Assembly (NCBI GenBank): GCA_000381605.1 | Contig: KB906754.1 | Coordinates: 1 to 64,000, forward strand | Length of the DNA: 64,000 bases | Reading direction: 5' to 3' | From: Acidobacteriaceae bacterium KBS 89 | Lineage (GTDB): Bacteria; Acidobacteriota; Terriglobia; Terriglobales; Acidobacteriaceae | Shown here: positions 61,375 to 64,000 of the stretch, one piece after another | Numbering within the stretch: position 1 is the stretch's first letter | How the letters are laid out: each line of letters starts with the position of its first letter | Translations under genes and position numbers: made by a program | Notes under the pieces: generated by a model | Databases searched by the model: none | The model's input: the letters and a program-made list of their open reading frames with translations, nothing else | Told to the model about the DNA's origin: nothing

Positions 61375-62016
61375 ATGCTCCACACATTCGTAGCCCTGGT
61401 CCAGGACAAACCCGGCGTCCTAACGCGAGTCGCATCGCTCTTCCGCCGCCTCAACATCAACATCGTCTCGCTCACCGTAGGCGAATCCGAGCGTACCGAC
61501 GTCTCCCGCATGACCATCGTCTGTGAGGCGCCCGACCACGCCGCCCACCGCATCCGCGCCTCGCTCTACAAACTCGAGATCACCGTCGACGTCGACGAGG
61601 TCGGCCGCGCCGACGCCGTCATCCGCGAGCTCTGCCTCCTCAAGGTAGGCGCAGGCCCCTCGCACCCCCTCGGTCAGCACTCCCGCTCGCAGATCTTCGA
61701 GCTCGCCACCGTCTTCAAGGCCCGCGTCGTCGACCTCGCCCCCGAGTCCATCATGCTCGAGCTCACCGGCAGCTCCTCCAAGATCGAAGGCCTCATCCAG
61801 GTCATCACCGAGAGCGGCTACACCATCCTCGAGGTCTCCCGCACCGGTCGCATGGCCATGCGCCGCGGCCACCACACCAGCCGCGTCCTCAAAGCCCTGG
61901 GTACCGCCGACCCCAACGATCTCGGTCAATCCACCTTCCCGATAGAACCCGGTACCGGCGAAACCCTGCCCACCGAATTCACCGACACCCATCAACATGG
62001 AGACGAACACGACTAA
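61375..62016 (+). CDS. ilvN: acetolactate synthase regulatory subunit
   Basis: 213 residues. The N-terminal ACT domain (HTFVALVQDKPGVLTRVASLF, then RRLNINIVSLTVGESE) is where valine binds in homologs; the C-terminal domain (SQIFELATVFKARVVDLAPES, GSSSKIEGLIQVI) activates the large subunit. It is longer than E. coli IlvN/IlvH, with a His/Gly/Thr-rich tail of about 45 residues. It is separated from ilvB by four unrelated genes, yet all share one strand with short spacing. Its first 23 codons are the source of the two leader copies upstream. Confidence 0.94.
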   Translation: MLHTFVALVQDKPGVLTRVASLFRRLNINIVSLTVGESERTDVSRMTIVCEAPDHAAHRIRASLYKLEITVDVDEVGRADAVIRELCLLKVGAGPSHPLGQHSRSQIFELATVFKARVVDLAPESIMLELTGSSSKIEGLIQVITESGYTILEVSRTGRMAMRRGHHTSRVLKALGTADPNDLGQSTFPIEPGTGETLPTEFTDTHQHGDEHD

Positions 62017-62171
62017 AGAACATCAAAGAAACGGGAATAGAATCGGGGTAGTACAAAAAAAGTGACCCCCGGAAACCGCGACCGGTCTTAGTCCAGACTT
62101 AAGCCAAATATTTTGAAGACTTTAGACCAAAAACAGGGGAGCACGTCTCCCGCAAAGGATCGAACAGAAAA

Positions 62172-63197
62172 ATGGCAAAGGCATACCACGACGCAGACGC
62201 AGACCTCTCTCTCATCCAGGCAAAGAAGGTCGCCATCATCGGCTACGGCTCCCAGGGCCACGCCCACAGCCTCAATCTCAAGGACTCCGGCGTCGACGTC
62301 CGTGTAGGTCTCCGCCCCGACTCGCCCAACGCCGATCGCGCCCGCAAAGCCGGCCTCGTCGTCGACACCGTCGCTAACGTCAGCAAATGGGCCGACGTCA
62401 TCATGAACCTCACGCCCGACCAAACCGCAGCCAAGGTCTACCACGCCGAGATCGCCCCCAACATGAAGCCCAACGTTACGCTTATGTTCGCTCACGGCTT
62501 CAACATCCGCTTCCGCACCATCACGCCGCCCGCAACAGCCGACGTCTCTCTCGTAGCCCCCAAGGGCCCCGGCCACCGTGTCCGCGAGGTCTTCACCGAA
62601 GGCGGCGGCATCCCCGGTCTTGTTGCCGTCGAGCAGAACGCCAGCGGCAACGCCCTCGCGCTCGCTCTCAGCTACGCTAAAGGGATCGGCTGCACCCGTG
62701 CCGGCGTCCTCGAAACCACCTTCACAGAAGAGACCGAAACCGACCTCTTCGGCGAGCAGGCGGTCCTCTGCGGCGGCACCAGCGCCCTCGTCAAGGCAGG
62801 CTTCGAGACCCTGGTCGAAGCCGGCTACCAGCCCGAGCTAGCCTACTTCGAAGTCCTCCACGAGCTCAAACTCATCGTCGACCTGATGTATCGCGGCGGC
62901 CTCGAATACATGCGCCACTCCATCTCCGACACAGCCGAGTGGGGCGACTACGTAGCCGGCCCCCGCATTGTCACGCCCGAGGTCAAAAAAGCGATGAAGT
63001 CGCTCCTCAACGACATCCAGGACGGCAGCTTTGCCAAGAAGTTCATCGCTGAAAACGAATCCGGCCGCAAGGAGTTCGCCCGCATCCGCAAAGCCGAATC
63101 GGAGCTCCATATCGAAAAGGTCGGTGCAGAACTTCGCAAATCCATGCCCTTCCTAGACCCCGTCGTCGTCAAAGACGGCCAAGTCCAGAAGGCGTAA
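62172..63197 (+). CDS. ilvC: ketol-acid reductoisomerase, class I
   Basis: 341 residues, the class I length. NAD(P)-binding [17 protein letters not shown], catalytic acidic residues and landmarks [40 protein letters not shown] and [12 protein letters not shown]. Isomerises and reduces acetolactate or acetohydroxybutyrate. In the cofactor loop [13 protein letters not shown] an aspartate replaces the small or serine residue usual in NADPH-type enzymes. The 155-base upstream gap could hold a leader; I found no clear terminator there. Last gene of the BCAA locus. Confidence 0.96.
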   Translation: MAKAYHDADADLSLIQAKKVAIIGYGSQGHAHSLNLKDSGVDVRVGLRPDSPNADRARKAGLVVDTVANVSKWADVIMNLTPDQTAAKVYHAEIAPNMKPNVTLMFAHGFNIRFRTITPPATADVSLVAPKGPGHRVREVFTEGGGIPGLVAVEQNASGNALALALSYAKGIGCTRAGVLETTFTEETETDLFGEQAVLCGGTSALVKAGFETLVEAGYQPELAYFEVLHELKLIVDLMYRGGLEYMRHSISDTAEWGDYVAGPRIVTPEVKKAMKSLLNDIQDGSFAKKFIAENESGRKEFARIRKAESELHIEKVGAELRKSMPFLDPVVVKDGQVQKA

Positions 63198-63404
63198 CCC
63201 AAAGCGCGATCAGTAAGATAGCCTTCAAATTTACAGATCGAAATCGAAGGGGCGGCGTCTAATTAGATGTCGCCTCTTCGCTTCAATATCAATTTCCTCA
63301 TCGGCAAAACTTATAGCGAAAGACTGCGATCGGAACTCCTGTAACAATGGAGACGTAGATAACAGAAACGATTCGATGCTCAGGCAGCAGAAGGAGCCCA
63401 GAGA

Positions 63405-64000
63405 ATGGCCACTGTGAACAGTTACGAAGGCCTGCTTCCCGCACAGCCGCTCAATCAGGCAGAACAGCCGGTAATGGCCGGCCCACCGGCCCAGCCAACG
63501 CCTCTCCCCGAGATCATCGCCGCTCTCCGCACCGTCACGCAGCTCGATGGCCTTACCGAAGAGGAGTACACGTGGCTTGCGACCCACGGCAACGAGCGTG
63601 TCGGACCAGACCGCGCCATCCTCTTTCGCGACAACGACCCGGCCAAGAATATGAACTTCATCCTACGTGGTGAGGTCCAGGTGCGCCGCCGTCATGCCGG
63701 AAACGTTGCCCTCTTCATCGGACGTGCAGGATCGATGACCGGCAAGCTTCCCTTCTCGCGCATGAAGAACTACGGCGGCGAGGGCTTCGCAGTCGGCCCC
63801 GTCTGGTCGATCGACATCCCCGATACCCTTTTCCCCGAGATGCTCGCCGCGATTCCCTCCATGGCCCAGCGTTGCGTCTCCATACTGCTGGATCGCGTCC
63901 GCGAGGTCACCCGCATCGAGCAGCAATCCGAGAAACTCAACGCCCTCGGCAAGCTCGCCGCCAATCTCGCCCATGAGCTCAACAACCCCGCCTCCGCCGC
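63405..64000 (+). CDS. CNB-domain sensor histidine kinase (partial)
   Basis: Starts at ATG 63405 with AAGGAG upstream and runs off the window; 198 residues are visible. After a Pro/Gln-rich head (residues 1-40) comes a cyclic-nucleotide-binding-like domain (LATHGNERVGPDRAILFRDN ... FILRGEVQVRRR ... LFIGRAGSMTGKLPFSRM) and then the start of HisKA (LNALGKLAANLAHELNNPAS) with the phospho-acceptor histidine. The kinase domain should follow outside the window. The CNB domain may bind a nucleotide or other ligand; it lacks an obvious phosphate-binding RA motif. Confidence 0.9.
   Translation, partial: MATVNSYEGLLPAQPLNQAEQPVMAGPPAQPTPLPEIIAALRTVTQLDGLTEEEYTWLATHGNERVGPDRAILFRDNDPAKNMNFILRGEVQVRRRHAGNVALFIGRAGSMTGKLPFSRMKNYGGEGFAVGPVWSIDIPDTLFPEMLAAIPSMAQRCVSILLDRVREVTRIEQQSEKLNALGKLAANLAHELNNPASA

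Noticed and set aside
62017..62171. Riboswitch, T-box or attenuator before ilvC
   Set aside because: I found no run of branched-chain codons in a leader peptide, no conserved riboswitch core and no terminator hairpin; only weak symmetry around GACTTAAGCC.

Overview
The window looks like chromosomal DNA of an acidobacterium of the Terriglobia/Acidobacteriaceae type (Granulicella, Edaphobacter or Terriglobus-like). This is inferred from gene content: a secreted GH92 mannosidase, secreted DUF3106/DUF4440/LssY_C proteins, many short secreted proteins of unknown function, no Gram-positive features, and small GGGGCTTCAGCCCC-type intergenic palindromes. No rRNA or species marker is present, so the assignment stays at this level.

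Layout. (1) 1-7.2 kb is a GatB/YqeY gene followed by genomic debris: a truncated oleate hydratase, two small elements with inverted ends and no transposase (one with IS21-like ends), a short gene of DnaJ-type zinc-finger repeats, an intact GH92 gene, a frameshifted resolvase remnant, a cold-shock gene, and two integrase fragments facing away from a common junction. (2) 7.27-16.68 kb is an integrative element in the 3' half of a tRNA-Val(CAC) gene, bounded by 46-bp direct repeats. It carries a serine recombinase, a large secreted HEAT-like protein, two small membrane proteins, a 1.3-kb non-coding hairpin-rich block, a primase-type protein fused to an excisionase-like DNA-binding domain, and the tyrosine integrase, whose start codon overlaps the primase stop. 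The integrase fragment just left of the left repeat shows that the same tRNA was hit at least twice. (3) 16.9-31.4 kb is ordinary core sequence: ECF sigma factor, zinc anti-sigma and DUF3106 protein; TlpA-like thioredoxin; LssY_C protein; proline dehydrogenase; beta-propeller protein; DUF1508; an AAC(6')-like acetyltransferase; GT2 glycosyltransferase; SppA; HU; dicarboxylate symporter.

(4) 31.4-42.3 kb holds a multi-PAS histidine kinase, a beta-lactamase-fold hydrolase, acetyl-CoA synthetase divergent from an OFA-family transporter with a 53-residue partner, an M20 amidohydrolase, and galE with a DUF421 gene. (5) 42.6-48.4 kb is an envelope cluster: TonB-like protein, a secreted M48-like protein with a ruined HExxH motif, two tandemly duplicated outer-membrane barrels, a third barrel, and a Spy/CpxP-like protein.

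(6) 48.5-63.2 kb is a nearly continuous branched-chain amino acid locus: a divergent LysR regulator, then leuA (short form), leuB, leuC, leuD, ilvD, ilvB, ilvN and ilvC, all on the plus strand. Eight small non-pathway genes are threaded between them, several with 4-base overlaps. Two of these begin with a copy of the first ~23 codons of ilvN, apparently reused as an export signal. The window ends inside a cyclic-nucleotide-binding-domain histidine kinase.

The observations I rate highest are the ilvN-derived leaders, the primase-excisionase fusion and its adjacent hairpin block, the short LeuA with its TTATGAT operator cluster, and the dead M48 protein in the envelope cluster.
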